Source of the DNA: Ulota crispa
Taxonomy: Eukaryota > Streptophyta > Bryopsida > Orthotrichales > Orthotrichaceae
DNA: 64,000 bases
NCBI GenBank assembly: GCA_963920765.1
Contig: OY987246.1
Coordinates: 9,922,501-9,986,500, forward strand
Reading direction: 5' to 3'
Shown piece by piece: positions 49,150 through 60,235 of this stretch. The notes beneath the pieces were generated by a model. That model made no database searches. It was not told the DNA's origin and worked only from the letters and a program-made list of their open reading frames with translations. The translations under genes and the position numbers were made by a program. Each line of letters begins with the position of its first letter. Position 1 is the stretch's first letter.

Positions 49150-52100
49150 CTATAACTTCGACAGCAGCGTCGGTTGTAGAGAATTTGTTGGTCCAACCCC
49201 TTTGACAGGCGCTTCCTTGATGCCCACTTGCTCCTCCGTCGCTGGCTCGCTTGGTGGCACGTCCACGGCCGGTGAACAGTTGAAAAATCCATGAGGCTGT
49301 GGACGCACAAGCAGCACAACAATGCGTCTAGTGTCAATCCAAAACAAACTCTAAAAAGAATACAGAAAAAAAAATACCGAAAAAAAAGAAGAAATACAGT
49401 AAAAGATTTAACACTAAAAGCACGCAGAGTGATTTTAGGGTTTTACCAGAAGAGTGAAGCCTACATGCTCCACTGGCATTACAGGCCAATCCTCCAGACG
49501 AGGCACATGGGTTACACCAAAAACGTACCTGCAGACAACACCGCACTTCTTTTCATTAAAACTTATTCAAAAGAGGTCAAAAGTTACAGGAAGAGTCTTA
49601 AGGACGTGCAGAAGGCAAGAGTTTATAGACCACACAGATATTAATAGGGAGAATTTCATGGATATCCCTGAAGTTTGCGATATTTACGAAGATACCCCTG
49701 CTTTTTCAGAAATTGCACAAATATCCTTGGACCATAATTTTTAGGCATTAACTTGTTGTTCTCGTACTTCCTTCATGACCAATGTTGAAGAAGGGAATGT
49801 AATGAAACAAAAAAGAAGCAACGTGCGCACGAAGGAAGAAGGGAAGTGCCATGCACAACAAAACAAATGCCTAAAGTTTTTGGTCCAAGGGTAGAGTTGT
49901 GTAATTTCTGAAAAAGCTGGGGTATCTATGTAAATATTGCAAACGTCAGGGATATCCATGAAATTTTCCCATATTAATAAGCCAATTGTAGAGAGGACAG
50001 ATCCAGGGACCCAGTTGGGCTTATGAAACGCAAACCCTAAACTTGCTCAAGAAAGAAGTTGGAGTGTTACCACAGGACAATGTCTGTCTCCTCGAGCTTG
50101 CGATCCTGCTTCGCCCAAGTCGGAAGGCCTTCACCAACTCGAGGATTTTGGTTGGGAAACTCCCCACCTGGAAAGCACTCATCACGTTTATACTCCGTCA
50201 CCCAAAGATTATGATTCAAAAACGCAGCTCGCCTTAAAAACTTCGCATCAGGCCCTGCTAGTGGCAGACAATTCCGGCCTGGCATCAGCTTGTACCCCGT
50301 CAACTGGCCGGTTCGGTTAAACGTCCTGGTGTTGCGTACCTGCACAGCAGAAGATGTCAGTCCATCACGTGCACAAATATCCAGACAACAAATCATTGAA
50401 AAAGCAACAAAACGTACCAACAGAACGAAAAAAATCATGCTCAAGTTTGAAAAAAAAATTGAGTTACTAGAATCAAGTTTTGGCATTTTTCTGTTTGAGC
50501 TTGGGTTTTAACGAAAGAAAAGGTAGGGCATCTGGTCTTACTATCCAATGACGATGCGATAGTGCATTGCAATCACGCTGTGCCTGCAGCTCCGAGCGCA
50601 GAAGTGTCTCCTCCGCATAAAAGGCATTATTGTGTGGGTTTTCAGGTCCCGGTTCTTCAACCTTCATGTTTACTTCTACAACCTGTGTCACCACCGATTA
50701 GTTACACACCATCTACACCTTCTCTAGATCTGAAACTGGCTGAGGACGGTTTTTACATAAAAATTCCAAGAGATTCCAGAGAAGAGTACCTGGTTCAATC
50801 CTTCACCAGGATTACAGTCCACGGCCATGTCGAGGCGTGCAACAAAGAAGTGCTGGTGTACAGGGGCATATAGCCCAGGGGCGATAACAGTTCCCTGCCT
50901 ACGATTCTCATCAGCCTTCAATGCCCCTAGACTCAAGATACCCGTTAGCTTCACCTCCGCTTCAATATGTCCGTCCTAACCCATGCACAGAGCTTGGTCA
51001 GCAAAAACCAACACGTGCAAGCCAGCGTCAATGAGCACATAAGTTAGACATACCCATTCCCGAGCGGCTCCCAATTCCACACCCTACATTTGAGGTGTTC
51101 ACCATACACTCTTGAACCCAAAGTGAAGCAGTGAACACTACTTGCACAAGCAAAGCGAATCCTGCCACATGTTGGTTGCTAAGCTGGTTTGGGAAGATTG
51201 GGATTGGAACCGTTGTAGCAACACATCCAAGCAGTTTCAGGGCTAGTCTATTATAGTGGCTTTTAGGGTCCTATGAGCTGTAACTTTGCACTTTAATATA
51301 AAATATTCTACAGTACTTTTTCCCACAAAAATGATGTTCCATGATAGCTTGTTGAAAGGCTAATCCTACGGATTTTTTACCTGAATTTTCCGAGACCTAG
51401 CGGTACCCCCAAACCTTAAACGCTCGGGTATGGGTCTGTCTACCTTAGATAGTGGAAAGTGGACCATTCAAGTACCTGATAGAAGTGCCAGAAAAAACCG
51501 TATTCGTAATTGGCGACAGTGCAGAAGAAGGAGACCGTGAGTCTGCGTGAACGGCGCACTTCAGTCATACCCGTGCGCCAGTCCTGGTGCTTCCACAGAA
51601 TGCCATGATCTTCCTCATGCATGCAAACACAATTCTCTATTGTCTCCACACCTCCAAGGAAATTTGTGAAGTGCGCGTCGAAGTACTTGATGTGCCCCAG
51701 ACAGTCACAACCCTGGGCAGAGAGATCACCACACAAGTCAGGGAATCAATCCATGGAATGGAACTGCAATGCAAATATGGAGAGGCAAAACAGTGGTACA
51801 GTGGTGCCTGGATAAGGTCAGCACTTCGGGCTAGAAAAAAATGTTAACCGTATCCAAACATTGATCACAAACAAGCACTCCATTTGCGTTACTTCCCCTA
51901 GTTCTGGTGGTTGCAATTGTGGAGGTGCTTTCCCACCCTTCTTTTTGGTACATTAACCAAAAGCTTTCTTTAAACTGATGAGTAAAAATGGGCATTGATG
52001 AAAAGTAAACATTGATCATATGCAAGCATTTGACCTTAACCAAGCTCACTATACACGCTTTTGGTAAAAGGGGAGTGGGACTGTGATCTTATCCAATATT

Positions 52101-55100
52101 TTCTGTTACAAAGGTTGACGTTAACCAAGCACCATTGTATTACGCACCCGCTTGAGAGAGTGAGCATTCCTGCCCAGGCCGTCTTCTCCGGCGTCGAAAG
52201 CGTTCTTTCGGTAGTGAGGGTCATGCGGATCGCCATACGGAACCACCATTTCCACGAAGCTTAAGCGATGAGCCACCGAGCGCCTGCCTCGGCTGCCATC
52301 ATCATAGGCGACTGTGTGAATGACTAATCCTTCACGCGGGGTAAAGCCCACACGGAAGTTCCACTGCTCACACAAAAGCATTTTTGAACTGTAAGACACA
52401 AATCACGACTAAAAAAATTCAAATCAAAAGCTCGGTATTAATCCTGTATTCCACCACAAAATGCATCATCTCCGTGGAACTAGAATTGTCGAAAAAGTGC
52501 AGAAAAAACAAAAATCTTCCAGTCCAACGCTAACTGCCTTGCTTTTAAGGTTTTGAAACATAATATAGAGTAAACGATGTAATGATTTGCTGTCACGTGC
52601 ATGTGTGACTGAGTGAACCACCTTTTGCCAGTCTACTGCATGGCCATTGACTCGAAAGCTGGGTCCTTCAGGCTGCGTGATGAGCAAGGGCTTGATATCA
52701 GTCCGGTCTACTCCTCCACGTGACGCTGCTGCAGTGTAGTTCCGCAACGGATCTGGCGGAGGCAGGGGAACGAAATTACGGTCCTCAAATTCGATGACCT
52801 GAGGGAGAATTCCACACGTCCATCCCGGCAATCACAATTAGAAGAAATCACTACGTCTTCATAGAATCCACAGCTCCAAAAACAACCTCTAGTGGACAGA
52901 GATTTTCTGGTTTTGTGTATGTTTGTCAAAAACTCGATACAGTCTAACATACCAAAGTTTCCATATGGGTCACTCAAAAGTGCTAAAAACATTAGATGGG
53001 TGAACCCAAACTTCACAAACCGAGCTGTAGCCAAAAGCCAGACCTGCATTTGCCGCATGTCCACAAGTACGTGGATTCCTTCCACCGGCCGTGCATAACC
53101 GTTCTCCAAAGGACAATCACTTTCAGTTCGGCAGAACACTAGTGGCCTGCCCAATCGACGGCTCGGCGAATCCTCCTCCCCGTAGTAACCTACACACCTG
53201 TACACGTCATCATCCTTCCTCGCGTTAGATCCACAAAACAAGCAGAACACAGTCCAACGTTCAACAAAAATCCTAAATACTAAAAGCCTTCTCTCTTGTG
53301 CACTCGCATCAAAAAACTCCGTTCTATTAAGAGAAACCACTAATGAGTTCCCTACTCAAGAGGGATCAAAAAAACAAGCAGAAGAGAACTCACCACGGGT
53401 CCACCATGACGAGATCCATATCCTCAATACCGCGCTTCTTCATGGCTTCCACAAACGGAGGGTATTCTTTCACCACAGCCTCACATTCAGCGTACTCCAT
53501 GGCGTCCTGGTCTCCACATCCAACCAATTCAGCATCAGCCAATACCTTGACAAAAAACCCCTGTCACCTTGAACCTCCCGACCTACCAAAAACCATGGCG
53601 CAAGTTCAACTTTTCCAGGATAGAAATACTACTTCACAGGCTTAAACCCCAAGCTCCCAAAACACTAGTTTACTGATTCACTATTCAAACAACAGCTTCA
53701 GTTTCAACTCTTTCAAGATCCACCAGATTAATTCAGCATCAGGAAACACCTTAACATAAGCCCGTCACCTGAAACCTCCTAGCCCACATTCAAAATCTCC
53801 CAAGCCACACAGAAGCTATGCCACACGAGTAAGCCAGAGGTTTGTCACACTAATTCATCAGTTCAGAGCCCCAAGCTGCCTAGTGGATTGACACACTGGC
53901 TTCTCTTTTCAAGATACAACAAGCACCCAAAAATTGTGCATATTCCTTGGCACATTCTATAAGATTATGGATGGTATTAAGAGAGAAGGAAAGGTGTGGA
54001 GTAGAGGGTGGGGTGGGGAGTTGTGATTACCATGGGTGGCTGCACATCGGGAACCACGACGGACGAGAGCACCTTTCCACGGTGATGGCCACCGCGTGCA
54101 GTGGCGTGCACCTCGCTCAGCTCCACTAACCAGATGCTGGTCTCGTTCGCCCTCTTGTTGTACACAACGAGTCTGGCTTGCCTCGGGGGCAACTGCAGCG
54201 GGTACACTGCACCGCCTTTGGCTTTGGGCCGGTACAGCGTCGGTTGATAAGGAGGGAAGAAGTAAGCATCCGCAAGCGCTACCACGTGCTTGTCTGGCTC
54301 GTTTAGCACCACCTCCACGAAACGCATTCCATCCCGTACCTGCATTGGCACACACACGTCCACTTGTTCCTTCAACCCCCTCGTATTCATTCACGCATGT
54401 CAATGCCAGCCCCGCCACCGCTACTCTCTGGGCCCCCATAGCATCTCACATCGCCATGGAAACGCAAAATTATGGGGGCCAGATTTCGAAGTAACCCGAG
54501 TTTTTTGAATTACTGAAGTGTGACCACAAGTACAGATTACTGCCAGACTGTCTGCTCAGCTATAGGGAAAAAATTGGCAGGAAAAACACACTGAGCCCTC
54601 CTGCACGAGGCATTGGCGGATTTTCCTACGCCGCATTGTGTTGGGACGGAATGGGTGGGGTGGGCGTACCTCGGGGGTCGCACCGGCAGCCCTGACAGTG
54701 GCTATGGCGACGGCAATCTCCGTCGGGCCAAGGGGATCCAGCGGGTGCGCGGACTGCGAGCGGAGAACCAAAACTCCAGGTCCTGTCAGAAACAACAAAA
54801 GACAAAACACGGTCAGGAGGGAAAATTCTTGCAGTATGTGGTCATTGAGATCTCGTCTAGAAACAATATAAACTCCCATGATGTACGAGACGTGGGATGG
54901 ACACCGTCTACGAAAATTTTCTCGGAATTGGCACGAGAAAACTCTAATTCTGATCTGGAGGTTGCGAACGAGAAAAAGAAGAGAGAAAAACAGACGGTGA
55001 TGTAGGGATATTTGAATGTTTGACTGCAGGGGAAACTGGACGAGAGAGCGAGACTTGGGATTCCACCTTTGATTGTGCCGGCGACAGCTGAAGCGGAATC

Positions 55101-55385
55101 CAAAGATCCGAACGGGCCGGCCTTGGTGGGCGGGCGAGAGTGCAAGGGCGAGTCCCCCGTCTCGACATGGGCGCAATTGTTGCGATTATCCCCCAGCAAA
55201 TCTACCTCTCCTGATGCTGATGCAGGTGCAGGCTCCAAGCTCCGCTCGTGGGCAGCAACAGCAGCCATGTCGGGGGGCTGCGATGCCACTGATGCTGCTG
55301 CTGTTGCTGCTGTTGTATCCAAATCAGCAGCGGCGGGCGCGTGGCAGCAAAGCGTCTGCGCGCCCGCACGTGAGGCCATTGACAC
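49150..55385 (-). CDS. CuAO: Copper amine oxidase, peroxisomal type, 13 exons, 820 aa
   Basis: Oxidises primary amines and polyamines to aldehyde, NH3 and H2O2. Exons (minus strand): 55385-55067, 54782-54670, 54339-54031, 53506-53394, 53197-53044, 52798-52622, 52363-52148, 51712-51476, 50975-50790, 50682-50542, 50339-50071, 49528-49447, 49296-49150. All are GT..AG and phases close. After an Ala-rich 106-residue lead the N2 domain starts at H-P-L-D-P-L-G. Catalytic parts are complete: base Asp479 in Y-F-D-A-H-F, cofactor precursor Tyr536 in N-Y-E-Y (becomes topaquinone), copper ligands His586 and His588 (H-Q-H) and His752 (G-V-T-H-V-P). The last three residues S-K-L are a peroxisomal PTS1 signal. 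No secretory signal is seen. Family length is about 750-780, so the N-terminus is somewhat long; the start is the first in-frame ATG. Introns 8 and 11 carry TIR elements. Confidence 0.95.
49647..49970. mobile_element. Long-TIR element with perfect 9-bp target duplication, 324 bp, in amine oxidase intron 11
   Basis: The identical nonamer ATATTAATA flanks it at 49638-49646 and 49971-49979. Arms of about 90 bp are inverted (left GGGAGAATTTCATGGATATC, right on the other strand GGGAAAATTTCATGGATATC) around an unrelated centre. This is the pattern of Mutator-like non-autonomous elements. The arms are unlike those of the 29529 element, so it is a separate family. It lies between exons 11 and 12 of the amine oxidase gene and leaves their splice sites intact. 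Confidence 0.9.
51042..51445. mobile_element. TA-flanked TIR element, 404 bp, in amine oxidase intron 8
   Basis: TA borders are at 51040-51041 and 51446-51447. The left end is AGTTAGACATACCCATTCCC; the right end, reverse-complemented, is AGGTAGACAGACCCATACCC; both continue with CGAGCG. The ends are a diverged form of the AGGTRGG family. It fills most of the intron between exons 8 and 9; its right border is about 30 bases from the exon 8 donor. Confidence 0.75.
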
Positions 55386-56440
55386 GGTTTCGACAGCGCA
55401 CCTCCCGCGGCCTTCTTCTCCTTCCCCAGTCCTGCTCCGCTATCAGACATACAGCACACTCCGCCCGTCTCCTTGCCTCCTTCCTTGCAATCCCAACCCC
55501 TTCTCACCCCGCAAATCGTCGTCGTCGCACCTCACAAAGTCTCTCCAAGCGAGCGAGCTCTTCACACAATTCTCACGAACACCACGCTCCGCAAAAATGC
55601 ACCGGACGAGCAAAAACACCGCAATCTGTCGCAAAAAAAACACAGAAACGCACACGGAATCATCAATCAGTCGTCGCGTGGGGCTTGGTAGCTTGTGGGA
55701 TGTTCGTGGAGGCGAAGCGGCATGGGCGAGGCGGATGAGAGACTGGAGCAAAGTAAATGGCTTTGGCTCTTGTGTGTCCCGTGGTGATTGATACAATCAG
55801 AGCAGACCACGAATGAAGCAGAAGAAGAAGCAGAGGCCCAAATCGCACCCGCGCCGCCAAGCCCGGGTCGGCCGGCTCCGTCCCGCGGGCCCGCGGGTCC
55901 CCCCGGGCCCGCTCCTCGGCCCACCCGCGTTTTTCACTCTCTGGCTAACTCCGGCTAACTCCCTTTGAATGATTTTTCTATACAAAATATCAACTTGGCA
56001 TGCGAGAGCAAAACACTGTGAGCCCAGCTGTGTACAGGACGGCTCCTTGTACTGCAGCACATACGGGACCAGGGTGGAAAAGCTGTGATTTTCCTCACTA
56101 GCTAGAAAAAGTAATAGAGTTTAGAGCATCATTCTCCTCCACCACACCGGCAGGAGTTCATCCGGGGGAAACACCGCAAACTCTAGTTTCTTGCAATTTC
56201 TCTCACCTTTGGAGCTTGGCAGTTAAGAGATTAGCCGATAGTTTGAAAGAGTACATACTCAGATTCTATATCATGGCTTATTCAATTGAAAGAAAAGTAG
56301 CATTTGCAAGAGTTGTCATGCTTGGGGAAAATGGAAACTTTGCAATTGTAATGCAAGAAGGAATTGTTTGACGGGTTTGAGCATCAACAGCCTCCTTTCA
56401 TTCAAAAGTGTTTCTCACGTGGCAAAACACCAAACAAGTG
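55386..56440. other. Amine oxidase upstream region with a GC-rich block
   Basis: This is the 5' side of the amine oxidase gene. A strongly GC-rich stretch at about 55840-55925 contains overlapping GGGCCCGCGG palindromes and stands out from the AT-rich surroundings; it may be part of the promoter. Overlapping frames in this region and across exon 1 on the plus strand are products of the GC content. Confidence 0.5.
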
Positions 56441-56452
56441 GAGATGCTCTTG

Positions 56453-56821
56453 GAGCGTCTGCACCCTTGTACGCTAAACATGCCCTCAATAGCAATTGGC
56501 GTGCCTGCTCCGCTTGACACGCAGATGCCGTATGCTAGCCTTGGCTTGCTCAATTGTAGCTTAATCATTAAAATGTTTAAGGTTTGATGAATTGTTAATG
56601 CACCCAAATCCAAGACTATGGAAATTTTGTTGATTTGTCAACACAAGAGGCTCATGATTGAAGCTCAACACTTATCCTTTGCAATAAACAAGTATGTTTT
56701 GTACCAGGTTGAACATAAGGGTGGGACATTAGGGATTTGAGCGAGCTCATGATCGGGAATGTGCCCTGTACACCTGCTTTCGAGAGCTCTAGGTGGCGTG
56801 CAAAAGGGTGCAGATGCTCTT
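56453..56821. mobile_element. Candidate TIR element, about 370 bp
   Basis: The left end GGAGCGTCTGCACCCTTGTA and the right end, reverse-complemented GAGCATCTGCACCCTTTTGC, share a run TCTGCACCCTT followed by variants of TGCACGC. No target duplication was resolved, and a repeated AGATGCTCTT at both edges blurs the borders. Confidence 0.45.
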
Positions 56822-57698
56822 AGAAACTCACCATCTGGTTGGTTTTTTTATAAATTCACTATTTATATTTAGAGACCTCTAAAACCTGGGAAGTGGATAA
56901 AACTGATAATACTGACCAACTCCAAAATAAAGTGAGGTGGTGGATTCTTATTTTACTTTTTCTTTTAACCCTTGACCCTAGCACCCACAAACAAGCACGT
57001 ATGTGCAGCAGTACATGGAGCCGTACAGGGACTAGTGCCGTGCAAGGGAAATCTGAACTTAGATTGTGGACGAATGATGAGCCACTTGAAGTTTTGCATG
57101 ATCCCAGGCTGACAAGTTAGTTGCCTGATGCCAAAGTGGCCACTGGCCAGTGCTTGGCTGCTTGCCCATTTGCGAATTGCTTTGCCTTGCTTGCATCATC
57201 AAAACTGTTGGTAAGCTTACAGGCAAGCGAAACACAGCAAAAGTGGTTGCTGCATGCTGCACTGGGATTGATGCAAGGCGGATCTCACCGGGCCTGCGCT
57301 GATTTGTGATTCCTTCTCAGATCGTTGTCTCGTCTGTGGTAGTGTGGTCCCTGCTTTCATTGGTTTTTAGTTTTTACACGACACTGAGGTGGCCTCCATG
57401 TTGATGAGTCTGGCTCTTTGCCAGTTACTGCATACTTTCCATGTGTCTAGAAAGGTAGCGGAGAACCAACATGGACGGTTACCCAACGCTTGGTAAGCAT
57501 TTCACCTGTCACTTTCTTTGTATGTATGAAAGAATACATGTGAAAGAGTAAAAGTATTGTTTAATAGTGGTTAAACTAGTGAAGGAGAAGGATTGTCTGG
57601 TAGTAGCTAAATAAGTGGAGTAGGATTGTCTAGTAGTACAGTAAGTGAAGGAGTAGGATTATCTGGTAAGGTAGGAGGTCCATAAACCATCCCTTTAA

Positions 57699-58813
57699 CT
57701 CTTAACCCCTGAGCGCCTAGCCCATTTTCATCAAAATTGGGCTTTTTGGAGACCTACAATTTTGATGCATCATATCTTAATCAATTGAGTCATTCACAAA
57801 AAGTGACCATTGAAAACGGTGGAACACCTACTTGGAAAATAGCTTGCAAGTTTTGGGAACAATTGACCATGGGAGATGGAAGATTGTAACATTTGATCAA
57901 GTAACACATGATGGCAAAATCTCACTTTTTGGCAGATAGTTGCTATTTATTGATTTTTACAAAATTTTGTAAGCCCTTGATTCATCTCAAATTTTGTGGG
58001 TAGCAAGATTAGATTTGAGTGCACACATTCGCAAATTATTGAAGATTGTACTTCTTTGAATGCTAAGCTTTAGGGCTTCAAACTGCAATTGCACAAAATA
58101 CAAAGACTTGCAAAATTGGTGAGGATTACCTTGAAAATGGTCTAGAACATGTTTGAACGCTTGCTAATGATTTCCTTGCTACCACAAAATACATTGCACG
58201 GAAGCTGGCAAGGGATATTGACCAATTGTGACTTCTAAGTGCTACTTGCCACCTAGCTTTGTATTGTGTTCCATGCATTCAAGGCTCCGAAGGTAATTGT
58301 ACAACACTTGACTTATCTTGTCATTACTCCACTTGCATGGACCACTTGAGTACCTAGTTTATAGCAAAGTCAAAAATTAGATCTAGTCCTTCAAATAGGC
58401 TTGTGAAATCTTGAGAGGCCACATTTGGGCCTCTAGAGTGCTCACGGGTTAAAGGACAGCTAGGTGGCTGTGGCCTACCCACACAATATTTATATTGCAG
58501 CTTCAATAGTGATTTGGTTGATGGGCACCAATAGTATTGCTTCTAAAAGTTTCAAAAGTCAATGGTGCACGCCGACCTCATGAAAATTGCAATAAGGGCA
58601 GCTTGGGACCCAACATTGTGATTTTAAATTTTCTCACAATTTGGGTTACCTAAAAATATGAGTATATTTGATAAGATTGTTATTTGCCTTCTATGATGAA
58701 TAATGTGTTTATGGTCACTTAGGAAAAAAACAAATGAAAAACGACTTTTTTAGTTGTACAGATTGTTTTTTCAAGGCTAGAAGACGAAAAATGTCCGCAT
58801 GGTCGTTTAGGGC
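57699..58813. mobile_element. TTAA-flanked TIR element, about 365 bp once its nested insertion is discounted (TTAA group, copy G)
   Basis: The outer TTAA is at 57695-57698 and 58814-58817. The left end CTC-TTAA is followed by the nested copy F (57706-58448), after which the left TIR continues AGGACAGC from 58453. The rejoined left end matches the right end (reverse-complemented GCCCTAAACGACCATG) at 9 of 12 positions. The nested reading explains why neither outer end has a closer partner. Confidence 0.6.
57706..58448. mobile_element. TTAA-flanked TIR element, 743 bp, nested in copy G (TTAA group, copy F)
   Basis: TTAA borders are at 57702-57705 and 58449-58452. The left end is CCCCTGAGCGCCTAGCCC; the right end, reverse-complemented, is CCCGTGAGCACTCTAG. 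It is non-coding; the interior is AT-rich. Confidence 0.7.
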
Positions 58814-59549
58814 TTAACCTATCTCATCAATGGTAGTAATAGATACTCCCATGAACATGTCATTTGTTCTTAGATAGGAGTTGCATTTAGAACATGGTCA
58901 ATTTATGGACCTCCCAATACCTTAGCAGTTAAACAAGTATTTGTATAAGGAGAGGTTATCCCTTTAGCAGTGGCTTGGTTTTTGAGTAAGGTACATACTC
59001 AAACTTTTGGAAGGTAGTTTTTTGTGATACAAATTTGCCTCCATAACTTGTAGTTTAGAATCAACAATTCTTAAACATGTTGGTGTTGCTATTGATTCCT
59101 TAACTCTTAAATGACACACCCAATTTTAGGGTTTGGTGTTCACAAAATCTTTCTATGTGCAAGAGTATCCACTTAATTGTGGTAGCATAGGCAAGAATTT
59201 TTTAATTCAACTCAATGTGAGTCATTCATTGGGCTTGTTTGCAGCCTCAATTTCTTCTATGTTTATTTGCAATACGTGTAGGATATGTTTGAAGGATCAT
59301 TTGATTTTTGCCCAAATCTATGCTTGATTCGTTGTGTGATTATTATTTTTATTGTAGTTGATTGTGCATGCATGCTCAACCTCTGTAATTGCTTCTTTCT
59401 CGATGTCTGATTCTTGAGGCTGCACTACCCGGATATAAAATGGGTAAAGTGGGTTAATAAAGACCGGTACGTGGGGCTTTTACCCAAGTTGGGTGCAGGC
59501 GTTATTGTTGGAAAGGGCTCATGGACAATACCTTTTTGATGATATATTA

Positions 59550-59706
59550 GGGGGTTTCATTTATGTCAGAAAAACAATGAACGAATTAGTTTTTGTTCAT
59601 GAGTGAATACAATATGATGATTTCCATGAACAAGCATATTCACCAGTGAGCAAAAATTTGTTCACGACCATTTGTTCATAGTTTTTTTGAGATAAATGAA
59701 ACCTCC
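59550..59706. mobile_element. TA-flanked hairpin element, 157 bp
   Basis: TA borders are at 59548-59549 and 59707-59708. The left end is GGGGGTTTCATTTATGTCAG; the right end, reverse-complemented, is GGAGGTTTCATTTATCTCAA. Both continue through AAAAAC and ATGAAC, so almost the whole element folds on itself. Confidence 0.75.
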
Positions 59707-60124
59707 TATTATGTGTATCGTGTAGAGCTACAGTGTGATTATCAGTACTAGTTGCTATAAGTTACAAATTTTGGGTTATCTTCAATTGTAAATCATAAAT
59801 TATGAACCGTATTCAAGTATAGAATTTGGCCAACTTTGTAGGCAACAAAATTCTTACTTTATAAACATAAAAGATGCTCTTAGATCATTCCAAAAAGTTA
59901 GGCATTTCGTCTCACTAGGTGGAATAAGCATAATTGCATTATTTATCCTCTTTTATCTATTATTTGTTTAGTTGTACTTAGAAGTTTGCCCCCAATGTCA
60001 TCTAACGCACATTTAACAAATAAACAAAGTTCTTGACTATTATCTTTATCCAAATAACTCCTCATTCATTCAAAGTAATGCCGCTTGAATCTTCAAAACA
60101 AATTTTTGCTATGATGGAGTTAAT

Positions 60125-60235
60125 GAAACCAAGATAAGTTGTACATTTGTATGAAACCAAGATAAGTTGTACATTTGTATGAAACCAAGATAAGTTGTAC
60201 ATTTGTATGAAACTAAGATAAGTTCTATATTTGAT
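60125..60235. repeat. 28-bp tandem repeat, about 3.9 copies
   Basis: Units start at 60125, 60153, 60181 and 60209. The first three are identical (GAAACCAAGATAAGTTGTAC followed by ATTTGTAT); the fourth has three or more substitutions and is incomplete. Confidence 0.95.

Noticed and set aside
55069-55791. Plus-strand 240- and 221-residue open frames overlapping amine oxidase exon 1
   Set aside because: They are antisense to a supported exon in GC-rich DNA, have no recognised domain and no conserved motif; they are best explained by lack of stops in GC-rich sequence.
56965-57000. TTAACCCTTGACCC as the left end of another TTAA element
   Set aside because: No convincing partner end was found downstream, so it is left out of the group.
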